This document shows positions 44,226-52,537 of a stretch of 64,000 nucleotides of DNA, piece by piece. The notes under the pieces were generated by a model, which was not told the DNA's origin, made no database searches, and saw only the letters and a program-made list of their open reading frames with translations. Position 1 is the stretch's first letter, and each line of letters starts with the position of its first letter. Position numbers and translations under genes: made by a program. Source of the DNA: Roseateles_C aquae (GTDB lineage: Bacteria; Pseudomonadota; Gammaproteobacteria; Burkholderiales; Burkholderiaceae_C); the NCBI RefSeq assembly GCF_032337115.1, contig NZ_JAVXZY010000003.1, positions 62,001 through 126,000 of the forward strand, read 5' to 3'.

Positions 44226-45200
44226 ATGCTCAATGTGTTCACGCTGGACAATGGCCGTCTGAAGGGCGGGCTGTTCCAGGAAGAAATCGAATCCGCCGCT
44301 GACCTCGCGCTGGCCCAGCCGATCTGGGTCGATCTGGAGAATCCCAGCCAGGAAGAGAAGGGCTGGATACGCGAGCGCTTTGGCCTGGTCATTCCGGAAG
44401 ACATCGTCGACGAGGACCTGGAAGAGTCGGCCCGTTTCTACGAGGAAGACAACGGCGAGCTGCACATCCGCTCCGACTTCCTGATCGAAGACAACGAGTC
44501 GGCCCGCAATGTGCGCGTGGCCTTCATCCTCTACAACAACGTGCTGTTCTCGGTGCACAACGAGGACCTGCCGGTGTTCCGCCTGCTGCGCCTGCGCGCG
44601 CGGCGCATTCCGGCGCTGATCGAAGACGCCAAGGACGTGCTGCTCAAGCTCTACGACGCCGACGCCGAGTACTCGGCCGACGTGCTGGAGGGCATCTACG
44701 ACAACCTGGAGAAGGTCAGCGAGCGGGTGCTGAAGAAGGACGTCAACGATACCGAGGCCGGTGAGGTGCTGGCGGCGATTGCGCGCGAGGAAGACTTGAA
44801 CGGGCGCATCCGTCGTAACGTGATGGATACGCGTCGCGCGGTCAGCTTCATGATGCGCAGCCGCATGCTCAATGCCGAGCAGTTCGAGGAGTCGCGCCAG
44901 ATCCTGCGCGATATCGATTCGCTGGATTCGCACACCGCCTTTCTGTTCGACAAGATCAACTTCCTGATGGATGCCACGGTCGGCTTCATCAACATCAACC
45001 AGAACAAGATCATCAAGATCTTCTCGGTGGCCAGCGTGGCCCTGCTGCCGCCGACGCTGATCGCTTCGATCTACGGCATGAACTTCAAACACATGCCCGA
45101 GCTGGAGGCCGAATGGGGCTACCCCTTCGCCATCGTGCTGATGATTGCCTCGGTGGCCGCGCCCTTCATCTACTTCAGGCGCAAGGGCTGGTTGAGGTAG
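44226..45200 (+). CDS. corA: Magnesium/cobalt transporter CorA
   Basis: A 324-aa pentameric divalent-cation channel. A long N-terminal cytosolic domain (to about 260; DLENPSQEEKGWIRERFGLV, ILYNNVLFSVHNEDLPVFRL) precedes two C-terminal TM helices (IIKIFSVASVALLPPTLIAS and PFAIVLMIASVAAPFIYF). The selectivity motif YGMNF lies between them, followed by an acidic periplasmic loop (MPELEAEWG). The ATG at 44226 follows GGAGA and matches the CorA N-terminus MLNVFTLDNGRLK; frame upstream of it belongs to the leader. Confidence 0.95.
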   Translation: MLNVFTLDNGRLKGGLFQEEIESAADLALAQPIWVDLENPSQEEKGWIRERFGLVIPEDIVDEDLEESARFYEEDNGELHIRSDFLIEDNESARNVRVAFILYNNVLFSVHNEDLPVFRLLRLRARRIPALIEDAKDVLLKLYDADAEYSADVLEGIYDNLEKVSERVLKKDVNDTEAGEVLAAIAREEDLNGRIRRNVMDTRRAVSFMMRSRMLNAEQFEESRQILRDIDSLDSHTAFLFDKINFLMDATVGFININQNKIIKIFSVASVALLPPTLIASIYGMNFKHMPELEAEWGYPFAIVLMIASVAAPFIYFRRKGWLR

Positions 45201-45234
45201 ACGAGGGCTGGCCCACCCCCTACTCGCTGCGCGA

Positions 45235-45250
45235 GCCCCCTCAAGGGGGC
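45235..45250. terminator. GC hairpin after corA
   Basis: GCCCCC (45235-45240) and GGGGGC (45245-45250) form a stem around TCAA, 35 nt after the corA stop. It lacks a T tract and belongs to a GC-rich intergenic repeat (CCCCTCAAGGGGG core) of a kind often seen between genes in Burkholderiales. It may terminate weakly in both directions. Confidence 0.4.
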
Positions 45251-45258
45251 GAGGGTGG

Positions 45259-45521
45259 CTGACCGGCAGAGCCGGATCAGCACCCTCCGCTGGATGGGCG
45301 GCGGCGCTGCGCGCGCCTTGTGGGTGGGGCACACTCGGCGGGATGGTGTAGCGCCGAGTTTGCGCTTGAGGAAGCGCTCTCGGCGCCAAGCTGACCGGCG
45401 GAGCCGGATCAGCACCCTCCGCTGGGAGCGGCGGCGCTGCGCGCGCCTTGTGGGTGGGGCGCTAGCGGTGCGCTGTCGTAGCGCTGAGCTTGCGCTTGAT
45501 GAAGCGCAGCACGGCGCCCAG
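45259..45521. repeat. Tandem duplication of about 131 bp
   Basis: Two adjacent copies (45259-45390 and 45391-45521) begin with CTGACCGGC-A/G-GAGCCGGATC, continue through CAGCACCCTCCGCTGG and GCGCGCGCCTTGTGGGTGGGG, and end near CGGCGCC. The right copy contains the last 60 nt of the NTF2-like gene, so the left copy is a duplicate of that gene's 3' end plus its downstream region. Copies have diverged mainly in the middle. Confidence 0.85.
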
Positions 45522-45911
45522 TACGGGCAGCTTTTCGTAGAGTTCCTCGGCGGCGTCCCAGTAGTCGCGGTGGTAGCAGCAGCGGCCATCGAGGGCGAAG
45601 CGCAGATGGCTGCTGCCGTGAATGTGGCGCGGCTGAGCCTGGCCCTTCATGCGGAAGTGGAAATCCCAGATCAGCAGCGCCTGTTCGCCTTCGCTGAACG
45701 CGGCGCTGACGACGAAGCGTGGTGCGTCTAGCGTTTCGAACATGTGCGCGAAGATGGCCTGCATCGCGGCCAGGCTGTGAACTTCGTTGAAGGGATCGCG
45801 GAAATACACGGCTTCGCTGTAGCACTCGCCCAGCCGCGCCACATCGCCGGGCTGCAGGTTTTCGAACAGCTGGATCAGCCGGCCAAGCCGTGAATCTTGG
45901 GTGGTAGTCAT
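45462..45911 (-). CDS. NTF2/SnoaL-like protein, last gene of the light-operon
   Basis: A 149-aa alpha+beta cone-fold protein: RLIQLFENLQPGDVARLGEC-YSEAVYFRDPFNEVHSLAAM, then ALLIWDFHFRMKGQAQPRHI and DGRCCYHRDYWDAAEELYEK. Relatives with an RDPF motif occur next to SDR, CFA and FAD-oxidoreductase genes in light- or singlet-oxygen-responsive clusters. The biochemical role is unknown. Its start overlaps the SDR stop (ATGA). Its 3' end lies in a tandem duplication, so the C-terminal residues (FIKRKLSATTAHR) may be recently altered. Confidence 0.8.
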   Translation of the reverse strand: MTTTQDSRLGRLIQLFENLQPGDVARLGECYSEAVYFRDPFNEVHSLAAMQAIFAHMFETLDAPRFVVSAAFSEGEQALLIWDFHFRMKGQAQPRHIHGSSHLRFALDGRCCYHRDYWDAAEELYEKLPVLGAVLRFIKRKLSATTAHR

Positions 45912-46693
45912 GCGCCGGTGATGCGTCGGACGACGCGGAAATAGAGGCCGTAGGGCAAGTGTCGCAGCAGCTTCAGCCAGGCGGTGAAACGCTTGGGGAA
46001 ATGGATCTCGAAGTCGCCTCTGGCCCAGCCCGCAAGCATCGCAGCGGCGGCCTGCTCGGGGCTGATCAGGGCGGGCATGTGGAAGTCGTTCTGCGCTGTC
46101 AGTGGCGTGGCCACAAAGCCGGGTTGAACGACTGAAACGCCCAGCCCCAGCGCCGCCAGATCGAGGTAGAGCACCTCGGCCAGATGGGTCAGGGCCGCCT
46201 TGCTCGGGCCGTAGGCCAGTGACCGCGGCAGGCCGCGAAAGCCGGCCACGCTGGCCACCAGGCTCAGGTGGCCGCCGCGGCCCTGCTGGGCTTGCAGGCG
46301 CAGCTGCGGCAGCAGGCTGTCCAGCAGGCGCAGCGCGCCAACATGGTTCAGCTCCAGATGGCGCAGCGATTCATCGAGCGAGAACTGCTCGGCCTGCATG
46401 GGCTGGTAGTGGCCAACGCAGTACAGGCAGAAGTCGATGCCGCCATGGCTGCGCACAATCTGGCGCTGCGCCTCGGCGATGGCGGCCGTGGAGGCGATGT
46501 CCAGTGGCAGCGCCGTCGCACCGGGATGTTCGCGAACGAAGTCCTTCAGCCGCTCGGCCCGCCGCGCCGAGACGATCACCCGTGCGCCGCGCTGATGCAG
46601 CGCGTTGGCGACGGCCGCACCGATGCCGGTGGACGCGCCAATCAGCCAGGCGGTCTTGCCCTGCCAGTCGCGCAAGCGGGGGTTCAGGCTCAT
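45908..46693 (-). CDS. Short-chain dehydrogenase/reductase
   Basis: A 261-aa classical SDR: NAD(P) motif TAWLIGASTGIGAAVANALH (TGxxxGxG form), catalytic Ser region LSLVASVAGFRGLP, and YGPSK for the Tyr-x-x-x-Lys pair. The start MSLNPRLRDWQGKTA at 46693 overlaps the DUF3833 stop by 4 nt. A basic C-terminal tail (FPKRFTAWLKLLRHLPYGLY) may associate with membrane. The substrate is unknown; context suggests a lipid or aldehyde. Confidence 0.87.
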   Translation of the reverse strand: MSLNPRLRDWQGKTAWLIGASTGIGAAVANALHQRGARVIVSARRAERLKDFVREHPGATALPLDIASTAAIAEAQRQIVRSHGGIDFCLYCVGHYQPMQAEQFSLDESLRHLELNHVGALRLLDSLLPQLRLQAQQGRGGHLSLVASVAGFRGLPRSLAYGPSKAALTHLAEVLYLDLAALGLGVSVVQPGFVATPLTAQNDFHMPALISPEQAAAAMLAGWARGDFEIHFPKRFTAWLKLLRHLPYGLYFRVVRRITGA

Positions 46694-47247
46694 GGCAGCT
46701 TCTCGAAGGACAGCGTCACATCGCCCAGATGGACGCCGAACTTGCTCATCCTGGCGCGGTTGAGCATCACGCGCTCGTCGATCAGCCACATCCAGTCCTC
46801 GAAGTCGACTTGGTAGACCGCGCCATCGACCGGCAGGTTCAGCGTGTAGCGCCAACGCAGCGCATTGCCGGCGGCCTCGCCGCTGGCCTCGCCGACCACA
46901 TCATCGGCACGGCCGCGCCAGCGTCCCTGGCCCAGATCGCTCAAATGCCAGACGCGGCGTTGCCGGCTGCCGTCGCTGTAGACAAAGTCCTCTTCCAGCA
47001 CGCCCTCGCTGCCCTGCCAGTGGCCCAGCAGTTGCACGACAAAGCGCTTCTTCACCTGGCCGCCACGGTCGGTGAAGACGCCGTGGGCGATCAGCTTGCC
47101 GTTGAAATACTGGCGCAGGTCCAGATGCGGCTGCTCGGCGGCGTAGTCGCGCGGCTCGGGGCTGCTGGCACAGCTGCTCAGCAGCGCGGCCAGGGCGACA
47201 AACGCCAGCAGAACGGCGCGGCGCAACACAGAAGGCAGGGTGTTCAT
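46690..47247 (-). CDS. DUF3833 lipoprotein
   Basis: A 185-aa predicted lipoprotein (signal LLAFVALAALLSSC, C about 27). It has the DUF3833 pattern: LDLRQYFNGKLIAHGVFTDR, KRFVVQLLGHW, LEEDFVYSDGSRQRRVWHLS, WRYTLNLPVDGAVYQVDFED and WMWLIDERVMLNRARMSKFG. The lipocalin-like beta content suggests lipid handling, but function is not established. It is coupled by ATGA overlaps on both sides in the operon. Confidence 0.85.
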   Translation of the reverse strand: MNTLPSVLRRAVLLAFVALAALLSSCASSPEPRDYAAEQPHLDLRQYFNGKLIAHGVFTDRGGQVKKRFVVQLLGHWQGSEGVLEEDFVYSDGSRQRRVWHLSDLGQGRWRGRADDVVGEASGEAAGNALRWRYTLNLPVDGAVYQVDFEDWMWLIDERVMLNRARMSKFGVHLGDVTLSFEKLP

Positions 47248-48506
47248 CGAGGCGGCTCACTTCCAGATCGGTCCAAGGCGGGGCGAATCAACAGCAGGTA
47301 CAGCAGGCCGGCGGCGGCCAGCTTGAGCAGGCAGGGCAGCACGCAATAGGCCCAGGCCAAGGCGCTCTGGCTGTCCGCATCGGCCTGCCCCGGGCGGTAG
47401 CCCAGGCTCTGCAGCAGCGGCAGCGCCAGACCGGCGGCCAGCGCCAGATTCAGCTTGCTGGCGAAGTTCCACCAGCCGAAGAAACGCCCTTCGGCGGCAC
47501 CTTGCAAGTCGGCGGCCTGCAGCAGCCGGGCGAGCAGGGCCGGCGCGATGCAGAGATCGGCGCCCAGCGCCAGGCCGCTGGCCAGGCAGACCAGCACAAA
47601 GCCGGTTTGCGCGCCGGCCGGCAGGCTGGCGGCCCAGATGAAGCTGAGTGCCGCGGCCAGCATGCCCAGGCCCCAGCTGCGCTCCGGGCCGAGTCGGCGT
47701 GTGGTGCGTAACCAGAGGGGTAGCGAAGCGGCAGCGGCCAGGAAGTAGCAGGCCAGGTAGAGACCCTCGGCAGCCGGCGTTTGCAGCCGGTCGCGAACGA
47801 AGAACAGCAGCAGCGTCGCCGGTATGGCCGCGGCAATGCCGTTGAGCAGAAACACCGCCAGCAGCGACTTGAAGCCCGGGGTGCGCCAGGGCAGCCAGGC
47901 GTCTATTGGCTCTCCTGTCGCAGTGCCACATGGCGAAGCGCAACGAGCCAGGCCCAGCAGGCCCAGGGCCAGCGCCAGGCTGAGCACGGCGGCTGAGCCG
48001 CCAAAGCCCAGCCAACCGGGCAGCAGGCTGGCGCACAGCACACCGGCGAGTGCCAGCCCTTCGCGCCAGGCGCTCAACCGGGCTTGCGGGCCTACGCCGC
48101 CGCCCAGTCGGGCCGCCCAGGCCTGGTGGCAGACGCTCAGCAGACTGAAGCTCAGATAGCAAAACAGCAGGCCCACGGCGCACCACAGCAGCAGGAGGCC
48201 CTCGCTGGCGGCGGGCGGATGGAACAGCGCCCAGAAGGCGGCGGCCAGCGTGATCGCCGCGGCGCCGAGGCGCAGGAACAGGGCCGGTGCAGGCAGGGCG
48301 AGCCAGCGATCGCACAGCCCGCCCAGCCAGGGGTCGATCAGCGCATCACCCAAGCGGGCCAGCAGCAGCAAGACGCCGATCTGGTTCAAGGAAAGCCGGT
48401 CGGCATAGAAGGCGGGCAGCTGCACATACAGGGGCAGCGCCACGAAGGCCAGGGCAAAGCCGAGCAGGCCATAGGGCAGCCCCTGCTGCTGTGCGGCCGC
48501 AGGCAT
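47244..48506 (-). CDS. MFS transporter, GPH/MelB-like
   Basis: A 420-aa membrane protein with about 12 hydrophobic segments. RLGDALIDPWLGGLCDRWL is the GPH-family signature loop (D-P-x-x-G-x-x-x-D). Sugar and cation residues cannot be assigned with confidence. The start MPAAAQQQGLPYGLLGF at 48506 is chosen because it directly precedes TM1; the open frame runs further upstream into the previous gene. Members of this family are recurrent in CFA/FAD/DUF1365 clusters, and the transported molecule there is unknown. Confidence 0.82.
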   Translation of the reverse strand: MPAAAQQQGLPYGLLGFALAFVALPLYVQLPAFYADRLSLNQIGVLLLLARLGDALIDPWLGGLCDRWLALPAPALFLRLGAAAITLAAAFWALFHPPAASEGLLLLWCAVGLLFCYLSFSLLSVCHQAWAARLGGGVGPQARLSAWREGLALAGVLCASLLPGWLGFGGSAAVLSLALALGLLGLARCASPCGTATGEPIDAWLPWRTPGFKSLLAVFLLNGIAAAIPATLLLFFVRDRLQTPAAEGLYLACYFLAAAASLPLWLRTTRRLGPERSWGLGMLAAALSFIWAASLPAGAQTGFVLVCLASGLALGADLCIAPALLARLLQAADLQGAAEGRFFGWWNFASKLNLALAAGLALPLLQSLGYRPGQADADSQSALAWAYCVLPCLLKLAAAGLLYLLLIRPALDRSGSEPPR

Positions 48507-48528
48507 GGACAAAGGCGCAGCCGTCGCC

Positions 48529-49080
48529 TTACCGCCGGTCACGGCCGGGCTCCAGCAGGGCCTGGCGCAGCGCCGGTTCCGAGGTCTGCGGTGCCAGCCA
48601 GATGCCGAAGAACAGGCGCGAAAACTCCGCATCGGCGATGCGACGGCGCTCACGCCCATTGGCATAGAAGCGCGTGCCCTGTCCCGGCTCGTGACAGCCC
48701 GTCAGCCGATCGCCCGCTTGCACATCGGGAAAGCTGGCCTGCATTTCGGCCAGCCAGCTCTGCTGCTGCGCCGGTGGCAGAGGGGCCTGGCGCTGCATTT
48801 CGCTCAGCGAGCGGCGGGCGATCTGCAGGCCCTCGAAGCTGCGCAGGTACTGCAGCTCCAGCGCCAGTGCTTGCTGCGGCCAGCTGTCGGCACGTACGGG
48901 GCCGGCCGGCGTCCACAGGCGGATGTCGTACAGGCTCAAACCCAGGAAACGCATGCGCGCCTCGCCCTGCAGCTGATAGCCCTCCAGCTCTGGCGGCGTC
49001 GGGCGCGCTTGCGCCCAGGCGGCCACCGGGGCGCCCAGCAGCGCGCTGGCACACAGCAGATGGCGGCGGCGCCTATCCAT
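48529..49080 (-). CDS. Chalcone isomerase-like exported protein
   Basis: A 183-aa protein with a signal peptide (MDRRRRHLLCASALLGAPVA, ending AWAQA) and a chalcone-isomerase-like fold: ELEGYQLQGEARMRFLGLSL-YDIRLWTP, LELQYLRSFEGLQIARRSLS, then TGCHEPGQGTRFYANG and FFGIWL. Bacterial members are periplasmic and their activity is unknown; fatty-acid binding is suggested for the wider fold. It lies in the operon between the CFA-type methyltransferase (29-nt gap) and the MFS gene (22-nt gap). Confidence 0.83.
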   Translation of the reverse strand: MDRRRRHLLCASALLGAPVAAWAQARPTPPELEGYQLQGEARMRFLGLSLYDIRLWTPAGPVRADSWPQQALALELQYLRSFEGLQIARRSLSEMQRQAPLPPAQQQSWLAEMQASFPDVQAGDRLTGCHEPGQGTRFYANGRERRRIADAEFSRLFFGIWLAPQTSEPALRQALLEPGRDRR

Positions 49081-49109
49081 TCAAGCGGCCCGGTCGGATT
49101 GATGGCCGC

Positions 49110-50342
49110 TCATGGCTTCACCAGCGTGAACTGCATGACATCGGTGTTGTTGCCATCGAAGGCCGCCTCGCAATAGGCCAGGTAGAACTCCCACAGCCGC
49201 ATGAATCGGGTGTCGAAGCCCTGGCTGCGCACCTGTGCCTCCTTTTGCAGAAAGGCTTCGCGCCAGCGTTTCAGCGTTTCCGCATAGTCGCCGCCGAAGG
49301 CCAACTCGTTGACGACGCGCAGGCCGGCGGCCTCGGCATGGGCACGGAACTGGCTGGGGCTGGGCAGCATGCCGCCGGGGAAGATGTATTGCTGGATGAA
49401 ATCGCTGGAGCGGCTGTAGCGCTCGAACAGATCGTCGCGGATGGTGATGGTCTGGATGCAGGCGCGGCCGCCGTTCTTGAGCTTGTCATGCACGGTCTTG
49501 AAAAAGCCCGGCCAGTAGCGCTGCCCCACGGCTTCGAACATTTCGATCGACACCAGCGCGTCAAAGCCGGTCTCGGCGATATCGCGGTAGTCCTGGAAGC
49601 GCAGCTCGGCGCGCTCCTCCAGGCCGGCCTCGACCAGTCGCTTTTGCGCATAGCCGAGCTGCTCGCTGGACAAGGTGACGCCGGTCAGCTTCGCGCCGTA
49701 GTCACCCGCCGCGCATTCGGCCACCGCGCCCCAGCCGCAGCCAATCTCCAGCACGCGATCACCGGGCTTGACCTGGCATTCGTCCAGCGCGCGGCGCATC
49801 TTGGCCTGCTGGGCCTGGCGCAGCGGCTGTTCCGGCCGGCCATCAAACCAGGCACTCGAGTAGTTCATGCTGTCGTCCAGCCAGAGCCGGTAGAAGCCGT
49901 TGCCGAGGTCGTAGTGGGCGTGGATGTTTTTCTTGCTGCCGCTGCGGCTGTTGCGGTTGAGCCAGTGCTTCAGGCGATAGGCCAGCGCGCCCCACCAGTG
50001 GCCATAGACCACCGCTTCCAACGCCTCGCGGTTGACGACGAACAGTGTCAGCAAGGCGCGCAGATCGGGGCTGCTCCAATGGCCGGCCACATAGCTCTCG
50101 GCAAAGCCGATGTCGCCGCTGCGCAGCGTGGCGCTGCACACCTCCCATTCACGCATGCGCAGCACGGCGCGCGGGCCCTGGCCACTGGCGCTGCCGAAGT
50201 GGGCGCTGCTGCCGTCCGGCCATTGCACATCGAGGCTGCCGTGCTGCAGCCGCTCAAGCAGGCGGACCACATGACGGGCGGCGCGCGGCGCGCTCTGCGG
50301 CAGCGCGAATCGGGGGCTGAAGGTGGTGCTGTTCATGGACAT
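49110..50342 (-). CDS. CFA-type SAM-dependent methyltransferase
   Basis: A 410-aa enzyme of the cyclopropane-fatty-acyl-phospholipid synthase family. It has the N-terminal lipid-binding part (SASGQGPRAVLRMREWEVCS, ESYVAGHWSSPDLRALLTLF), the family motif HYDLGNGFYRLWLDDSMNYS, SAM motif I VLEIGCGWGAVAECAA, and MFEAVGQRYWPGFFKTVHD. It transfers a methyl or methylene group to unsaturated acyl chains of membrane phospholipids. In Rhodobacter sphaeroides related clusters are induced by singlet oxygen and linked to furan fatty acids. Whether this copy makes cyclopropane or methyl-branched products is open. Start ATG at 50342. Confidence 0.88.
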   Translation of the reverse strand: MSMNSTTFSPRFALPQSAPRAARHVVRLLERLQHGSLDVQWPDGSSAHFGSASGQGPRAVLRMREWEVCSATLRSGDIGFAESYVAGHWSSPDLRALLTLFVVNREALEAVVYGHWWGALAYRLKHWLNRNSRSGSKKNIHAHYDLGNGFYRLWLDDSMNYSSAWFDGRPEQPLRQAQQAKMRRALDECQVKPGDRVLEIGCGWGAVAECAAGDYGAKLTGVTLSSEQLGYAQKRLVEAGLEERAELRFQDYRDIAETGFDALVSIEMFEAVGQRYWPGFFKTVHDKLKNGGRACIQTITIRDDLFERYSRSSDFIQQYIFPGGMLPSPSQFRAHAEAAGLRVVNELAFGGDYAETLKRWREAFLQKEAQVRSQGFDTRFMRLWEFYLAYCEAAFDGNNTDVMQFTLVKP

Positions 50343-50357
50343 CTATTCGTTCGTGAA

Positions 50358-51137
50358 TCAACGGGTGATCAATTCGCTGGGCGGCGCGGGCTTGCTGAAG
50401 AAGGGCACCCGCTTGAGCCAGAGGCGCAGCGCCTGCCAGTGGATGCGGGTCATCAGCATCAACGTCAGCGCTGGCATGGCGAAGAAGGCACTGCGTGCCG
50501 CCGCCTCGGTGAGGGGCTGCAGGCGGCCGCTGATGCTGGTTTGCAGCAGTGCGCCGTCCTCATCGTCGTGATCGATGCGGGCAACGCTGCGCGGCGCCTC
50601 GCCGTCACGCTGGCTGAGCATGAAGCGAAAACGGTAGCGCCCGGCCACGCGGCAGAAGGGCGAGACATGGAACACCTTGCTGGCCTGCAACTCCTGACCC
50701 CAGTGCAGCGCCGGCCCGGTCAGCAGGTAACAGTGACGCTCGCTAAAGGTGTTATTCACCTCGGCCACGATGGCCGCCAGTGACTGGTCGCGGCGGTGGC
50801 AGAACCAGAAGCTGACCGGCTTGAAGGCATAGCCCAGCACGCGCGGGAAGCAATGCAGCCAGACTTCCCCGTCGACGTCATCGAGGCCTTCGCGGGCGAG
50901 CAACTCGTCCAGCCAGGCCAGTGCGTCGTGGCCGCCGTCGCCGTGGTCGGCATCGTGGAAGCTGAGCCAGCCGCGGCCATTGCGATGCAGGGCCGCGCAG
51001 GGCTGCTCGCGCAAGCGCCGCATCGGCAGCATCAGGAAATAGCTGCGGTAGGCAAAGCGATGCAGGCGCGGGCGCAGCCGGGTATGGCGCACATCGCCAC
51101 GACCGATCATCGCTTGGGCCGGCAATGCGGTGTTCAT
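50358..51137 (-). CDS. DUF1365 family protein
   Basis: A 259-aa DUF1365 protein: GDVRHTRLRPRLHRFAYRSY-FLMLP, the conserved FPRVLGYAFKPVSFWFCHRR, AIVAEVNNTFSERHCYLL and KVFHVSPFCRVAGRYRFRFM. The family is nearly always found between a FAD oxidoreductase and a CFA-type methyltransferase, as here. Biochemistry is unknown, though co-occurrence suggests acyl-chain modification. Its start overlaps the FAD gene stop (ATGA). Confidence 0.9.
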   Translation of the reverse strand: MNTALPAQAMIGRGDVRHTRLRPRLHRFAYRSYFLMLPMRRLREQPCAALHRNGRGWLSFHDADHGDGGHDALAWLDELLAREGLDDVDGEVWLHCFPRVLGYAFKPVSFWFCHRRDQSLAAIVAEVNNTFSERHCYLLTGPALHWGQELQASKVFHVSPFCRVAGRYRFRFMLSQRDGEAPRSVARIDHDDEDGALLQTSISGRLQPLTEAAARSAFFAMPALTLMLMTRIHWQALRLWLKRVPFFSKPAPPSELITR

Positions 51138-52531
51138 CGTGGCCCCGCCTCGGCGCGCAGCTTGGCGCTCAGCTGCTGGGCCACGCGCAGGCCCGAGAGC
51201 AGGCCGTCTTCATGGAAGCCATAGCGCGTCCAGGCGCCGCAGAACCAGCTGTTGCGCTGGCCTTGCAGGCTGGGCACACGCTGTTGGGCCTGGACGGCGG
51301 CCTGGTCGAAGACCGGGTGGGCATAGTCGAACTCGCCAATCACCTGGCCAGGCTGGCGCAGCGGGTTCAGCGACACGATCACCTCGCGGCGCCAGGGCAG
51401 TGGCTGCAGCTTGTTGATCAGGTAGTGCAGGCAGACGGCTTCGCCACCTTGCTGGCCCTGCTCGTAGTTCCAGGCGGCCCAGGCGCGGCGGCGCTGCGGC
51501 AGCAGTCGCGTATCGGTGTGCAGCACGGCGCGGTTGCGGTGATAGGTGATGGCGCCGAGCACCTGGCGTTCATCAACGCTGGCGTCGCGGAGCAGTGCCA
51601 GGCTTTGATCGCTGTGGCTGGCCAGCACCACTTCGTCGAAACGTTCGCTGCCGGCCTGGCTGTGCACCAGCACGCCGCCGTCGATCAGGCGCTGCGCGCT
51701 GTGCACCGGGCAGTTCAGGCGTTTGTCGTCGATGCCGGCGATCAGCTGCTCAACGTAGTGGCGCGAGCCGCCCTGCACGGTGAACCATTGCGGGCGATGG
51801 GCCACCTGCAGCAGACCATGGTTGTGGCAGAAGCGGATCAAGGTGCTGATCGGGAAGCTGAGCATCTGTTCGGTCGGGCAGGACCAGATGCAAGCCACCA
51901 TCGGCAGCAGATACCACTGGCGGAATTCGCGGCCGAAACGGTGCTGATCGAGAAAGGCGCCGATCGGCTGGGCCAGGGCCTGTTCACTGCCGCTCTCGGC
52001 CAGCGCGGTGCAGAGGCGGTTGAAGCGCAAGAGATCGGCCAGCATGGCCCAGAAACCGGGACGCAGGAGATTGCGCCGCTGGGCGAAGACGCTGTTCAGG
52101 TCGCTGCCGCTCCATTCGAGCCCGCCGGCCTGCACCGAGAACGACATCTCGCTCGGCGTCGTGGCCACGCCGAGCTGGCTGAACAGCTCGATCAGCAGCG
52201 GGTAGGTGCGTTCATTGAAGACCAGGAAGCCGGTGTCGACACCGTGGCTGATGCCGTCCAGCGTCACCTCCACCGTGTTGGCATGGCCACCGAAATAGCG
52301 ACCTGCCTCGAACAGGCTGACCTCGGCATCGCGCGCCAAGGCCCAGGCGGCGCTCAGGCCGGCGATGCCCGCACCAATGACCGCCACGCGGCGGCGCGGG
52401 CCTGGCCGTGGCGCTTCACGCTGGGCGCGCTCGCGCAGAAAGGGCAGCAGGGTGGTGGCGTGGTCGGCCGCGCCCAGCGATTGGCGCGACAAGCGAAAAG
52501 GGCTCCCGCCGATGGCGGAAGCCCTGTGCAT
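51134..52531 (-). CDS. FAD-dependent amine-oxidase-like oxidoreductase
   Basis: A flavoprotein with dinucleotide motif VAVIGAGIAGLSAAWALA, the ribose acid E in SLFEAG, and substrate segments DTGFLVFNERTYPLL and WFTVQGGSRHYVEQL. Relatives (NAD(P)-binding, amine-oxidase fold) are found with DUF1365 and CFA genes and may desaturate acyl chains. Start is unsettled. The ATG at 52531 gives 465 aa, but the first codons run through a strong terminator-like hairpin (52496-52524). TTG at 52492 has a GGGAG 10 nt upstream inside that hairpin; GTG at 52387 opens the Rossmann strand directly and gives 417 aa, nearer the family length. First gene of the operon that runs to 45462. Confidence 0.85.
   Translation of the reverse strand: MHRASAIGGSPFRLSRQSLGAADHATTLLPFLRERAQREAPRPGPRRRVAVIGAGIAGLSAAWALARDAEVSLFEAGRYFGGHANTVEVTLDGISHGVDTGFLVFNERTYPLLIELFSQLGVATTPSEMSFSVQAGGLEWSGSDLNSVFAQRRNLLRPGFWAMLADLLRFNRLCTALAESGSEQALAQPIGAFLDQHRFGREFRQWYLLPMVACIWSCPTEQMLSFPISTLIRFCHNHGLLQVAHRPQWFTVQGGSRHYVEQLIAGIDDKRLNCPVHSAQRLIDGGVLVHSQAGSERFDEVVLASHSDQSLALLRDASVDERQVLGAITYHRNRAVLHTDTRLLPQRRRAWAAWNYEQGQQGGEAVCLHYLINKLQPLPWRREVIVSLNPLRQPGQVIGEFDYAHPVFDQAAVQAQQRVPSLQGQRNSWFCGAWTRYGFHEDGLLSGLRVAQQLSAKLRAEAGPR
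52496..52524 (-). terminator. Terminator-like hairpin at the start of the FAD gene
   Basis: On the minus strand GGGCTTCCGCC and GGCGGGAGCCC form an 11-bp stem (one G-U) around ATC, followed by TTTT (52499-52496). It could end a leader or small RNA, or hide the GGGAG that would serve a TTG start at 52492. Confidence 0.6.
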
Positions 52532-52537
52532 AAAAAT

